Part shown: positions 38,019 to 46,533 of the stretch, piece by piece
How the letters are laid out: each line of letters opens with the position of its first letter
Position numbering within the stretch: the stretch's first letter is position 1
Assembly: GCA_022508505.1 (NCBI GenBank)
Contig: JAFLVC010000003.1
Location: forward strand, 62,001-126,000
Reading direction: 5' to 3'
DNA length: 64,000 nucleotides
Source: Clostridiales bacterium
GTDB taxonomy: Bacteria > Bacillota > Clostridia > Christensenellales > Pumilibacteraceae
The notes under the pieces: model-generated
What the model saw: the letters and a program-made list of their open reading frames with translations, nothing else
Database searches by the model: none
What the model was told of the DNA's origin: nothing
Position numbers and translations under genes: made by a program

Positions 38019-38033
38019 AATAAAAAGCAAACT

Positions 38034-38059
38034 AAAAAGGAGCCGCACGGCTCCTTTTT
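38034..38059. terminator. Bidirectional terminator after glgA
   Basis: AAAAAGGAGCCG and CGGCTCCTTTTT form a perfect hairpin with a two-base loop at 38034-38059. It serves glgA (plus) and the converging regulator gene (minus). Confidence 0.92.
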
Positions 38060-38071
38060 GATTAGCGTAGT

Positions 38072-38956
38072 TTATCTGTCGTTACTGTAAACATACGACA
38101 GTAATAGACCGCAGTCGTAGTCGCCGAAGCCGTTGCCGAACAGGGCGACGCCGTTTTCGGTCGATATGGAAAAGGTGAGAGAGGTCGGATCGAACTCGTC
38201 GATTGTGTGCGAGCTTATTTTTATGCCGTCGAAGAAGGTGCCGCCGCCGTCGATTGTAACCGTTTTGTACCTGCCGTAGCTACATATGTTATCGAGCATA
38301 GGCGGGGTGAAAAGTCCCTTTCTGTCGGTGTACTCGCCGCCGACGACGTGCGAGCCGATTGCGGTGTCGTTTAGCTTGAACTCAATTTCGGAATCGCGCT
38401 CGCGGCCGTGACCGTACGGCTTTGACGATATTTCAAACGACACCGACATGGACGCGAGTTTTCTCTTTTTTGTGGGCGCGGGAAGTGTGTAAGACAGCCT
38501 TCCGCTGTTGAAGTATATGAGCGCCGCTTTGATGCGGTCGGGATAGGTGAAGTACCTCGGATCGTCGCGCTCGCCGATAATGCCGTCAGTCGTCGCAATC
38601 GCGCAGTACGGCTTTATCGTGGCGGACGAGAACGAGCCGATCGGAAGGTCGAAAACGCTTTCGTTTTCGCGCACGAGATTGGTCGCGACATCTATTATTA
38701 TTCTGTCGGTGACGGGAACGCAGTGTTTGGCTACGCCGCGCTTTCCGGGCGATTGTATCAGCTTTACGAGCCCCGCGTCGCACAGCTTTTTTACGTGCTG
38801 AGTGATTGCGCCGTTTGTAAGGTGCAGCTTTTTTGCAATATTGTCGAGCGTGCCCGATTCGCCGGACAGCACGAGCTTTAATATTTCCACCCGCGCGGGC
38901 GCCGCAAGGCACTCGCACAGCTTTTGCGCGTCCTCAACGTCTTTAAAGTGCAGCAT
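38072..38956 (-). CDS. ArsR-like winged-helix regulator with C-terminal sensor-like domain
   Basis: The 294-residue product starts with an ArsR-type winged helix (LAAPARVEILKLVLSGE, then LTNGAITQHVKKLCDAGLV as recognition helix, residues about 18-65). The remaining about 200 residues are beta-rich and unlike any family I recognise; they may sense a ligand. GAGGT precedes the ATG. The gene has its own strong promoter with two direct repeats near the start of transcription, suggesting autorepression. Convergent with glgA and divergent from gatC, it may act on either neighbour or only on itself. The target is unknown. Confidence 0.8.
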   Translation of the reverse strand: MLHFKDVEDAQKLCECLAAPARVEILKLVLSGESGTLDNIAKKLHLTNGAITQHVKKLCDAGLVKLIQSPGKRGVAKHCVPVTDRIIIDVATNLVRENESVFDLPIGSFSSATIKPYCAIATTDGIIGERDDPRYFTYPDRIKAALIYFNSGRLSYTLPAPTKKRKLASMSVSFEISSKPYGHGRERDSEIEFKLNDTAIGSHVVGGEYTDRKGLFTPPMLDNICSYGRYKTVTIDGGGTFFDGIKISSHTIDEFDPTSLTFSISTENGVALFGNGFGDYDCGLLLSYVYSNDR

Positions 38957-38967
38957 GATTTACCTCG

Positions 38968-38998
38968 ATAGCTTTAGTCGATTGCAAATAGTTTTAGT
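38968..38998. promoter_or_regulatory. Candidate operator: direct repeats ATAGYTTTAGT
   Basis: ATAGCTTTAGT (38968-38978) and ATAGTTTTAGT (38988-38998) are spaced exactly 20 bases start to start, about two helical turns. They overlap the predicted transcription start and leader of the ArsR-like gene. Confidence 0.5.
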
Positions 38999-39000
38999 GC

Positions 39001-39029
39001 ATTATAAAACAAACGTGAATAAATGTCAA
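39001..39029 (-). promoter_or_regulatory. Promoter of the ArsR-like regulator
   Basis: On the minus strand, TTGACA (39024-39029) and TATAAT (39001-39006) have the ideal 17-base spacing. Transcription would start near 38994, between the two direct repeats. Confidence 0.85.
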
Positions 39030-39064
39030 TAGCCTCCCGCATTTTCAGTCGACCCGCTTTTCTA

Positions 39065-39093
39065 TTGACAGCAAGGGCGCATTGTGATAAAAT
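39065..39093 (+). promoter_or_regulatory. gatCAB promoter producing a leaderless mRNA
   Basis: TTGACA (39065-39070) and TAAAAT (39088-39093) are 17 bases apart. The gatC ATG begins at 39101, seven bases after the -10 box, so transcription should start at or one base before the A of ATG. No Shine-Dalgarno sequence exists. Confidence 0.8.
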
Positions 39094-39100
39094 CGTAAGC

Positions 39101-39394
39101 ATGAACAAGGACATATCGACAGAAGAAGTAAAGCATATCGCGTCGCTCTCGCGGCTTGAGTTTTCGGACGAGGAGTGCGGCGCCATGCGCGAGCACTTAA
39201 AAAACGTGCTAGGATATTTCGAGACGCTTGACGGCGTGGACGTATCGAGCGTGCCGCCGACGGCACACGTTCTATCCATGGTCAACGTATTGCGCGAGGA
39301 CGTTGTAAAGCCGTCCGTGGACAACGATAAACTTTTGAAAAACGCGCCCGCCGCCGACGATGGGGCGTACGTCGTTCCGAGGGTGGTCGAATGA
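39101..39394 (+). CDS. gatC: Asp/Glu-tRNA amidotransferase subunit C
   Basis: The small 97-residue subunit stabilises the GatA-GatB complex that converts Glu-tRNA(Gln) to Gln-tRNA(Gln). It begins MNKDISTEEVKHIASLSRLE, the usual GatC start, and ends with the typical LREDVVKPS and DGAYVVPRVVE. The start at 39101 is fixed by the family N-terminus although the frame extends upstream. Transcription appears to begin at this ATG. Its end overlaps gatA by four bases (ATGA). Confidence 0.96.
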   Translation: MNKDISTEEVKHIASLSRLEFSDEECGAMREHLKNVLGYFETLDGVDVSSVPPTAHVLSMVNVLREDVVKPSVDNDKLLKNAPAADDGAYVVPRVVE

Positions 39395-40824
39395 AAGACG
39401 ATATTACAGCACTTTCGATAAAAGCACTCACCGAAGCCTTCGATAAGCGCGAGGTATCTTCCGTCGAGGCTACGAAGGCGTGCTTGGCGCGCATTAAAAA
39501 CAGCGATCTCAACAACTATATCACGGTGTGCGAGAGCGAAGCGCTTTCGTGCGCCGAAAAGGCGGACGAAAGCCGAAAAAACGGCGAGGGCGGTCCGCTC
39601 ACGGGCGTTCCCATTGCAGTAAAGGACAACATCTCGACCGAGGGCGTACTCACTACGTGTGCGAGTAAGTTTTTGCAAAACTACGTGCCGCCGTTTGACG
39701 CGACCGTCGTGGAAAAGCTGAAAAAGGCGGGCGCGGTCATTATCGGCAAGACCAATCTCGACGAGTTCGCCATGGGTAGCACCAACGAGAACTCGGCGTT
39801 CGGAGCGGTCAAAAACGTGAAGGACAAAAGCCGCGTTCCGGGCGGAAGCTCGGGCGGCTCTGCCAATGCCGTCGCTTCTTTCGAGGCGTACGCCGCACTC
39901 GGCTCAGACACCGGCGGATCTATTCGCCAGCCTGCGTCGTACTGCGGTGTGGTGGGCTTAAAGCCGACGTACTCTGCGGTCAGCCGTTACGGGCTCGTCG
40001 CATTCGCGTCGTCGCTCGATCAGATAGGCCCGCTCGCGCGGACGACGGACGACGCTTTGACCGTGTTAAAGGCGATAGTGGGGCGGGACAGCCTCGACAC
40101 GACGAGCGCGAATGCGCCCGCGCTTCCCGCCGCGCTTGACGGAAACATAAAGGGCAAGACGATAGGAGTTGCCGAGCAATTTTTGACAGGCGCGGACAAG
40201 GCGGTCGCGGCGCAGTTCGACAAGGCGATTGCGGCGGCGGAAAAACTCGGCGCGCGCATAAAAAAGGTTTCCATAAGCTCGTTCGACGCGGCGCTTGCCG
40301 TGTACTACGTTATATCGAGCGCGGAGGCGGCGAGCAATCTTTCGCGCTACGACGGCGTCAAGTACGGAATGCGCGCCGACAAGTTTTCGGACATCGCCGA
40401 CCTCTACACGAAAAGCCGCACCGCGTACTTCGGCAGCGAGGTCAAGCGCCGAATCATGATAGGCAACTACGTGCTTTCGAGCGGCTATTACGACGCGTAC
40501 TACCTAAAAGCTTCAAAGGTGCGCACTGTGATTATGCGCGAGTTCGACGCGGCGCTATCCGGCTGCGACGGCATTCTGTGCCCGACGGCGCCGACTGTTG
40601 CGCCCAAGATCGGCGCACAAACGACTCCCGCCGAGACGTATCTATCTGACGTCTACACCGTTCCCGTCAATATCGCGGGACTTCCCGCCGTTTCGGTGCC
40701 CTTCGGCGAGGCGGACGGACTACCCGTCGGCGTTCAGGTTATAGGCAAAGCGTTCGACGAGGGCGGAATACTCAACATTGCAAAGGCGCTCGAGGTGAGC
40801 GCAAAAGGCGGTGCGGCATGCTGA
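39391..40824 (+). CDS. gatA: Asp/Glu-tRNA amidotransferase subunit A
   Basis: The glutaminase subunit of the tRNA-dependent amidotransferase (477 residues). It belongs to the amidase signature family, with the Ser-cisSer-Lys triad visible as Lys78 (VPIAVKDN), Ser153 (GGSSGGSANA) and Ser177 (GSDTGGSIRQPAS). It releases ammonia from glutamine and channels it to GatB. It overlaps gatC by four bases and gatB by seven, so the three subunits are translationally coupled. Confidence 0.97.
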   Translation: MKDDITALSIKALTEAFDKREVSSVEATKACLARIKNSDLNNYITVCESEALSCAEKADESRKNGEGGPLTGVPIAVKDNISTEGVLTTCASKFLQNYVPPFDATVVEKLKKAGAVIIGKTNLDEFAMGSTNENSAFGAVKNVKDKSRVPGGSSGGSANAVASFEAYAALGSDTGGSIRQPASYCGVVGLKPTYSAVSRYGLVAFASSLDQIGPLARTTDDALTVLKAIVGRDSLDTTSANAPALPAALDGNIKGKTIGVAEQFLTGADKAVAAQFDKAIAAAEKLGARIKKVSISSFDAALAVYYVISSAEAASNLSRYDGVKYGMRADKFSDIADLYTKSRTAYFGSEVKRRIMIGNYVLSSGYYDAYYLKASKVRTVIMREFDAALSGCDGILCPTAPTVAPKIGAQTTPAETYLSDVYTVPVNIAGLPAVSVPFGEADGLPVGVQVIGKAFDEGGILNIAKALEVSAKGGAAC

Positions 40825-42242
40825 AACCGACGATAGGTTGCGAAGTTCATTGCGAGCTCAAGACGGCGACTAAGCTGTTTTGCGGGTGCAAAAACGAGTT
40901 CGGCGGCGAGCCCAACACGCACTGCTGTCCGATTTGCTCCGGGTTCCCGGGAACGTTACCCACGCTCAACGAGCGGGCGGTCGAATACGCCGTAAAGGCG
41001 GGGCTCGCTCTCGGCTGCACTATTAACAAGTTTTCCAAGTGGGACAGGAAAAACTATTTCTATCCCGATCTTCCCAAGGCGTGGCAGACAAGCCAATACG
41101 ACCTACCGCTATGCGTCGGCGGCTACGTCGAGTTCGAGCTTAACGGCGAGACAAAGCGCGTCAGGCTAAACCGCATACATCTCGAAGAGGATGCGGGAAA
41201 GCTTGTGCACGACGGCGGCGTTTCGCGCGTCGACTACAACCGTTGCGGCGTTCCGCTAATCGAAATCGTGACCGAGCCGGACATGCATTCGGCGGACGAG
41301 GTCGTCGCGTTTTTGACGGCGCTGAAAAGCGTTTTGAAGTACACCGGAGTTTCGGACGTAAAGATGCAAGAGGGAAGTCTGCGCTGCGACGTCAACCTTT
41401 CGGTCGCCGAGGAGGGCGCGCCGCTCGGAACGCGCACCGAAACCAAAAACCTCAATTCATTCCGCGCCGTGGCGCGTTCCGTGCTGTACGAAACGCGGCG
41501 GCAGATTGAGGTCATAGAGAGCGGCGGCAAAGTCGAGCAGGAGACGCGGCGCTTCGACGACGCTCGCGGCGTGGGGTACGCCATGCGCAGCAAAGAGGAC
41601 GCGCACGATTACAGGTATTTCCCCGAGCCCGATCTTCTTCCCGTCGTGTTTACCGACGAGCGCATAGAAGAGATTGCGGCGAGCATTCCCTCTCTACCCA
41701 AGGCGCGCAAGGAGCGGTACGTAACAGAGTACGGCTTGCCGCGGTACGACGCGGAGGTTTTGACAATCGACAAAGAGGTATCCGACCTTTTCGACGGCGC
41801 GGTAGCGGCTGGCGCCGACCCCAAAAAGACGTCAAACTTTATCATGAGCGAGGTTTTGCGGCTCGCCAAGACGGACGGCGCGGAGGATGCAGACATAAAA
41901 ATTTCCGCGACAGTGCTTGCCGAAATCGTAAAAATGCAGGCAGCGGACGAGCTTAACAACCTCGCGGCGAAAAGCCTTCTGTCTATGGTATGGGGCACGA
42001 ACGACGATCCGAGAGAGGTTGCTAAAAACAAGGGGCTCATTCAGAGCAACGACGAAGGCGCCATAAAAGAGATTTTCGACGGCGTGATAGCGGCAAACGC
42101 GAGCCAAGTAAACGACTTTTTAAACGGCAACGATAAGCTCCGCGGTTACTTCGTCGGTCAGGTCATGCGTGCCGCCGGCGGCAAGGCAAACCCCAAGATA
42201 ATCAACGCCCTTCTCGACGCCTTAAAAGAAAATGGCAAATGA
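40818..42242 (+). CDS. gatB: Asp/Glu-tRNA amidotransferase subunit B
   Basis: The 474-residue kinase/transamidase subunit activates the tRNA-bound Glu (or Asp) and amidates it. It shows IGCEVHCELKTATKLFCGC and CPICSGFPGTLPTLN with zinc-ligand cysteines, KNYFYPDLPK, and the C-terminal YqeY-like tRNA-binding domain ending in GKANPKIINALLDAL. It is the last gene of gatCAB; a terminator lies 41 bases downstream. Confidence 0.97.
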   Translation: MLKPTIGCEVHCELKTATKLFCGCKNEFGGEPNTHCCPICSGFPGTLPTLNERAVEYAVKAGLALGCTINKFSKWDRKNYFYPDLPKAWQTSQYDLPLCVGGYVEFELNGETKRVRLNRIHLEEDAGKLVHDGGVSRVDYNRCGVPLIEIVTEPDMHSADEVVAFLTALKSVLKYTGVSDVKMQEGSLRCDVNLSVAEEGAPLGTRTETKNLNSFRAVARSVLYETRRQIEVIESGGKVEQETRRFDDARGVGYAMRSKEDAHDYRYFPEPDLLPVVFTDERIEEIAASIPSLPKARKERYVTEYGLPRYDAEVLTIDKEVSDLFDGAVAAGADPKKTSNFIMSEVLRLAKTDGAEDADIKISATVLAEIVKMQAADELNNLAAKSLLSMVWGTNDDPREVAKNKGLIQSNDEGAIKEIFDGVIAANASQVNDFLNGNDKLRGYFVGQVMRAAGGKANPKIINALLDALKENGK

Positions 42243-42283
42243 GTAACGTATAAAATCGATTTATATATTACATGTGTAAAAGA

Positions 42284-42309
42284 AATCGCGTATATACGCG
42301 ATTTTTTTT
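42284..42309 (+). terminator. Terminator after gatB
   Basis: A perfect 20-base palindrome, AATCGCGTATATACGCGATT (42284-42303), is followed by a run of T. It stands only about 15 bases before the germination operon, so that operon relies on a promoter I could not find or on read-through. Confidence 0.88.
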
Positions 42310-42323
42310 CACACAATAAAGGC

Positions 42324-43730
42324 ATGGAACAAGTACAGCGCATACTCGATAAATTCGAAACTCCGTCAAACGTCGTGTCGCGCGAACTGAAGGCGGGGAG
42401 CGTCTCCGGCGCCGTCATATATCATCCCGACCTCGTCGATTCGGCGATTCTTCGCTCCGTCGTTTTTGCGCTCGAGCACTGCGAAGAAAAGACGCTCGAG
42501 GATTTTGCGAAGTACGTCTTGTACGAGAGCGAGACCGAGCTTTCGGAGGAAGTAGACGACAGCATAAACAGCCTTCTTTCGGGGGACATGCTCTTGTGCG
42601 TCGAGGGCGATGACAGATACCTCGTGATAAACGCGCGATCATACGAAAAGCGCGCCGTCACCGAGCCGCCGACGGAAACCGTAATGCGCGGACCGCGCGA
42701 GGGCTTTATCGAGGACCTAAAGACAAACCTGTCGTTGTTGGAGCGCCGCCTGAAAACGCCCGACTTAGCCATAGAAAGGCTCACCGTCGGGCGCAGAACA
42801 AAGACCAATATAGCAATGTGCTATATCAAAGGCATCGCCGATCCGCGCGTCGTAAAGAAAGTAAAAAAACACCTCGACGAAATCGACATCGACGGCATAA
42901 CGGACAGCAATTATCTCGTGCCGTATCTCGAGGAAAACCCGCTGTCGCTTTTTACTCAGGTCGGCATGGCGGAAAAGCCGGACATCGTAACGGCAAAAAT
43001 GCTCGAAGGGCGCGTAGCAATCATAGTCGACGGTTCTCCGATTGTCGTGACTGTTCCGTTCGTTCTTGTCGAGGACTTTCAGTCGGGCGAGGACTATTAT
43101 CAGCGGTCGATGTTCGCGACGTTTATAAGGGTTATACGCTACGTCGGGCTTGCGCTCGCGCTGCTGCTTCCCGCGCTGTACGTCGCGCTTCAAAACTTCC
43201 ACTACATGCTCATTCCCGTGCGGTTTATGATTACGCTGATGGCGGCGATAAAAGGGCTGCCGCTGTCGCCGCTTGCGGAAACGCTTTGCGTGCTGCTGCT
43301 GTTCGAAATCATACGTGAAACGAGCGTGAGAATGCCGCGCGCCGTCGGCATGGCGATGAGCATTGTCGGCGCGCTCGTTCTTGGCGAGACAGCGGTAAAC
43401 GCCGGCATTATAAGCTCGCCGGCGGTTATGGTGACGGCGCTTAGCTCTATTGCGATGTTTGCCGTGCCCAACATGATAGGTTCGACCAGCGTGCTGCGTT
43501 TGGCGTTTACGATAATGGGCGGGCTTTGCGGACTGTACGGACTTATCCTCGCGGTGCTATTCACTCTTCACTATATTTGCTCGATGAACGGCTACGGCGC
43601 GCCGTACCTCGCGCCGATGACGCCGCTCATATATTCGGACTTTAAAGATTCCATAGAGCGCGCTCCGCTCAAAGACCTCAAAAAGCGTCCCAAATCCATT
43701 CCCAATATAAACTCCACACGGCAGGCGTAG
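42324..43730 (+). CDS. Spore germinant receptor subunit A (GerA family)
   Basis: The 468-residue product is the A subunit of a germinant receptor in the spore inner membrane. A long soluble N-terminal domain (about 1-265) contains RGPREGFIEDLKTNLSLLERRLK and TNIAMCYIKGIADP. It is followed by about five membrane helices (about 270-440) and PYLAPMTPL near the end, all family hallmarks. It starts the A-B-C trio; the B gene begins one base after its stop. An AAAGG site precedes the ATG. Confidence 0.96.
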   Translation: MEQVQRILDKFETPSNVVSRELKAGSVSGAVIYHPDLVDSAILRSVVFALEHCEEKTLEDFAKYVLYESETELSEEVDDSINSLLSGDMLLCVEGDDRYLVINARSYEKRAVTEPPTETVMRGPREGFIEDLKTNLSLLERRLKTPDLAIERLTVGRRTKTNIAMCYIKGIADPRVVKKVKKHLDEIDIDGITDSNYLVPYLEENPLSLFTQVGMAEKPDIVTAKMLEGRVAIIVDGSPIVVTVPFVLVEDFQSGEDYYQRSMFATFIRVIRYVGLALALLLPALYVALQNFHYMLIPVRFMITLMAAIKGLPLSPLAETLCVLLLFEIIRETSVRMPRAVGMAMSIVGALVLGETAVNAGIISSPAVMVTALSSIAMFAVPNMIGSTSVLRLAFTIMGGLCGLYGLILAVLFTLHYICSMNGYGAPYLAPMTPLIYSDFKDSIERAPLKDLKKRPKSIPNINSTRQA

Positions 43731-43731
43731 C

Positions 43732-44946
43732 ATGGCACAATCAAACGTAAACGAAAAGCAGATTAACAGCACGGCGCAAAGCGACAAAGAAGCGCAAAAG
43801 ACGCCCGGCAAAACTACCGAAACAAAGCAGTCTACAAGCAAACAGCTTATAGTCGTCGTCTTTATTTTATCGCTTGCGACAAAGCTGTATTTGCTGCCGA
43901 TATACCTTATACAGATGACGGGGCGGGACGCATATATTGCGCTTTCGATAGAAGTCGCGTTCGATCTCATCGCGCTCGGGCTCCTTCTCGCTGCGATAAT
44001 GCTTGCAGGGGACAAGAGCTTTTTCGAACTGCTTGAAGAGGTGATAGGCAAGGTCGGGGCTAAGATATTCGTCGCTTTTGTCGCGTTGTTTTTGTTCTTC
44101 AAGCTCAATATTTCCGCCGCAGAAACGTCTACGTTTTACTCGGACAACGTATTTGCCGACTTCGACGCGCCGTTTATGATAATCGTGCTTTTGATATTCC
44201 TCGGCAGTGTGGCTAATCACACTCTGCGCTCGCTGTGCCGAATCAACGAGCTGATGGCGCCTATCGTCGCGCTCGGAATCGTAATGCTTATTGCGATAGT
44301 GATAGCGACCGGCTTTGATTTTGCCAATATCTTTCCTGCTATGCGAAACGGTCTCGACTTTAGGCGCGCGATGATGCGCAACGCGGCATGGATAGGCGAT
44401 TTCACTCCGCTTGTGCTGTTTATAGGGCGGACCAAAACAAAAAAGCATACGGCGGTGTTTGCCGCGGCGTCCGGCACTGTCGGAAGCGCGGTCGTCGTGT
44501 TCTTCGGAATAGTGCTTTGCGCGGCGTTCGGCAATATCAAAAACTTTGCCGACAGCTGTACTAACATATCGAACATCTTGCAGTTTTCGATAGGCAACGT
44601 TTACGGTCGGATAGACCTGCTGTCGTCCATATTGTGGAGCGTGTCCGCATTTATCGAAACGGCGCTTTTCTTTTACGCGACCTGTCGGTGCGTTGAATAC
44701 GTTATAGGCAGAAACATTCACTTTTGGGTGGGGTTGTCTCTGTGCGTGATATTGTACTTTTTGCAGGTGTTCGCTATGACCGATCCCACGATTTTTTCCA
44801 CAGTGGCGTCGTGTATTCCGACGGCGGTGATGACGCCCGTGTTTGCGATTTTGATTCCCGCTCTCGCGCTCATTTCGGCAATCGTCGTGAGGAAGCGAGA
44901 CAAGAAACAGTCCGAGCAAGGGAGTGAAAACGAGGCTGAAAAATGA
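43732..44946 (+). CDS. Spore germinant receptor subunit B (GerAB-type permease)
   Basis: The 404-residue product has a hydrophilic N-terminal stretch of about 35 residues (Gln/Lys/Thr-rich), then about ten membrane helices, like the amino-acid permease-related GerB family. It should bind the germinant with subunits A and C. The sequence is divergent from the Bacillus proteins, and the call leans partly on its position. It overlaps the C-subunit gene by four bases. Confidence 0.9.
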   Translation: MAQSNVNEKQINSTAQSDKEAQKTPGKTTETKQSTSKQLIVVVFILSLATKLYLLPIYLIQMTGRDAYIALSIEVAFDLIALGLLLAAIMLAGDKSFFELLEEVIGKVGAKIFVAFVALFLFFKLNISAAETSTFYSDNVFADFDAPFMIIVLLIFLGSVANHTLRSLCRINELMAPIVALGIVMLIAIVIATGFDFANIFPAMRNGLDFRRAMMRNAAWIGDFTPLVLFIGRTKTKKHTAVFAAASGTVGSAVVVFFGIVLCAAFGNIKNFADSCTNISNILQFSIGNVYGRIDLLSSILWSVSAFIETALFFYATCRCVEYVIGRNIHFWVGLSLCVILYFLQVFAMTDPTIFSTVASCIPTAVMTPVFAILIPALALISAIVVRKRDKKQSEQGSENEAEK

Positions 44947-46127
44947 GGATTACGGAAAGAAGAAAATTATTGATATACAAGCTGTTGCTGTTCGTTTTTG
45001 CATTCGTACTCGCGTTTATGCCGTCTACTGCGTCGCGCAACCTCGAGGTCAACAGCCGCGTAATAGTGGAAATGCTCGGCATCGACGGCGCCGACGAGAT
45101 AGAACTCACCGCACAGTACGTCATGCCGACCGACACGCCCGACGCTACGACAAAGGACAAGGTTACTGTCAAAGCGAAGTCGATTACGGAAGCGGTCGAA
45201 GCGCTTAACACCGCGCTCGGAAGAAGAGCGGAGCTCGGTCAATGCTCGGTGATCGTCGCGGGCAAGGACATCAAGCCCGACGTTCTCGGAACGCTTATGA
45301 ACGCGACCGACGTCACCGCAAACGTGTACCTGACAGCCGCGTCCGACAAGGCGTCCGACGCCGTTGGCGACATCACCGAGTTCATGAAAAAGACGGGCGC
45401 AACCGAAGCCGACTTTATCGCGTACAGCACAAAACAGGCGCACGTCGCAACCGTAACCATTCTGAACTTCCTTTCTGACCTTGGCTCCGCGTCGAAAACC
45501 GCGTATATGCCGATTATCGAAATGATAAAAGAAGAAGGAGGATCGGGAGGCGGACAGAGCGGAGGCGGGCAGAGCGGCGGTTCGGACGGACAAAGCGGCG
45601 GAGGCGGATCGGGCGAGCAGAAAAAAGAGCCTGTCGGTATGAAGGTGGAAAAGCTCGCACTGTACAATAATGACGGAAGAGTGGGCGAATTGGAGAGCTC
45701 CGCGGCGCGCGGCGTCGCTTGGATAAGCGCGCCTATAGAAAACGGCGTCGTTGTGTCAAAGGTCAAGTACAAAGGCGACGAATACGACGTGTCGGCGCGG
45801 CTTCTCGACAAGAGCGTAAGTATAGACGTTTTGCCAAAGAAAAACCGCGCGGTGATAAATTTGACGGCGACGGTGCAGCCCAATTGCGATAAGTTCAACG
45901 TGCTCGAAGCTAAAAAAGACAAAAAGACCAAGGCGGCGATAAAGGCCGGCTTTTCGGAGGCTATCAAAAAAGAGATGAAAGCGGCGTACGAGGACTCGTT
46001 GGCGCTCGGACTCGATCCGCTGTTTGTGGGCCAGCAGTTTTACCGCTTCGAACCCGACTTTTTCGAGAAGGGCTACGAGCTCGGCAATACTAAGGTGGTC
46101 TTTAATGTGAACGTGCTGTTGAAGTAA
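44943..46127 (+). CDS. Spore germinant receptor subunit C-like protein lacking a lipobox
   Basis: The 394-residue product follows A and B genes and keeps the C-subunit plan: an N-terminal hydrophobic segment, a mature start region with VEMLGIDGADEIELTAQYV, and a C-terminal domain ending in FEKGYELGNTKVVFNVNVLLK. Canonical subunits are lipoproteins starting GCW at the cleavage site. Here the corresponding place reads PSTASRNLEVNSR, with no Cys, so it is likely held by its uncleaved helix. A Gly/Ser/Gln linker of about 25 residues (around 200-224) joins the two halves. Confidence 0.85.
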   Translation: MRITERRKLLIYKLLLFVFAFVLAFMPSTASRNLEVNSRVIVEMLGIDGADEIELTAQYVMPTDTPDATTKDKVTVKAKSITEAVEALNTALGRRAELGQCSVIVAGKDIKPDVLGTLMNATDVTANVYLTAASDKASDAVGDITEFMKKTGATEADFIAYSTKQAHVATVTILNFLSDLGSASKTAYMPIIEMIKEEGGSGGGQSGGGQSGGSDGQSGGGGSGEQKKEPVGMKVEKLALYNNDGRVGELESSAARGVAWISAPIENGVVVSKVKYKGDEYDVSARLLDKSVSIDVLPKKNRAVINLTATVQPNCDKFNVLEAKKDKKTKAAIKAGFSEAIKKEMKAAYEDSLALGLDPLFVGQQFYRFEPDFFEKGYELGNTKVVFNVNVLLK

Positions 46128-46170
46128 CGTGCAATTGAAAGAGAAAAATGCGAAAACGGATATAAAAGAC

Positions 46171-46199
46171 TTGACATACCTTTTCTTATCGCGTATAAT
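46171..46199 (+). promoter_or_regulatory. rpsU promoter
   Basis: TTGACA (46171-46176) and TATAAT (46194-46199) with 17-base spacing, a perfect consensus, about 40 bases before the gene. Confidence 0.9.
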
Positions 46200-46243
46200 A
46201 CTTTTACAAAATACGAGTTCACGGAACAAAGGCGGTGAAAAAA

Positions 46244-46417
46244 GTGTCGGTCGTACATGTCGGCGAAAACGAATCTCTCGACAGCGCGCTCAAGCGTTTT
46301 AAGCGCAAGTGCCAAAAGGACAATATCCTCGGCGATATGCGCAAGAAAGAGTACTACGAAAAGCCTTCCGTAAAGCGCAAGAAGAAGGAAGAGGCGGCGC
46401 GCAAGCGCTTCCGTTAA
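46244..46417 (+). CDS. rpsU: 30S ribosomal protein S21
   Basis: The 57-residue product ([20 protein letters not shown], then a basic C-terminus ending [12 protein letters not shown]) is a small-subunit protein near the anti-Shine-Dalgarno region. The GTG at 46244 is chosen because AAAGGCGG (46228-46235) stands 8 bases before it and it gives the usual S21 length. The in-frame GTG at 46235 is inside that site. It is monocistronic with a consensus promoter. Confidence 0.93.
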   Translation: MSVVHVGENESLDSALKRFKRKCQKDNILGDMRKKEYYEKPSVKRKKKEEAARKRFR

Positions 46418-46422
46418 GTCCC

Positions 46423-46470
46423 GGACGAGTTCGTCCACAGCTTTGGAGTTTAGCGAAGCACGACTTCGCT
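46423..46470 (+). other. Two tandem hairpins in the rpsU 3' region
   Basis: GGACGA/TCGTCC (46423-46436) and AGCGAAG/CTTCGCT (46452-46470) form short stem-loops before the terminator. They may protect the 3' end of the rpsU mRNA; no T-run follows either. Confidence 0.45.
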
Positions 46471-46483
46471 GCCAACATTATAT

Positions 46484-46520
46484 AACGGCGTCGACATGAT
46501 TTCGGCGCCGTTCTCTTTTT
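46484..46520 (+). terminator. rpsU terminator
   Basis: AACGGCGTCGA (46484-46494) pairs with TCGGCGCCGTT (46502-46512, one wobble), followed by CTCTTTTT. It also separates rpsU from the converging helicase gene. Confidence 0.8.
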
Positions 46521-46533
46521 GTGCTGTCGTGCT

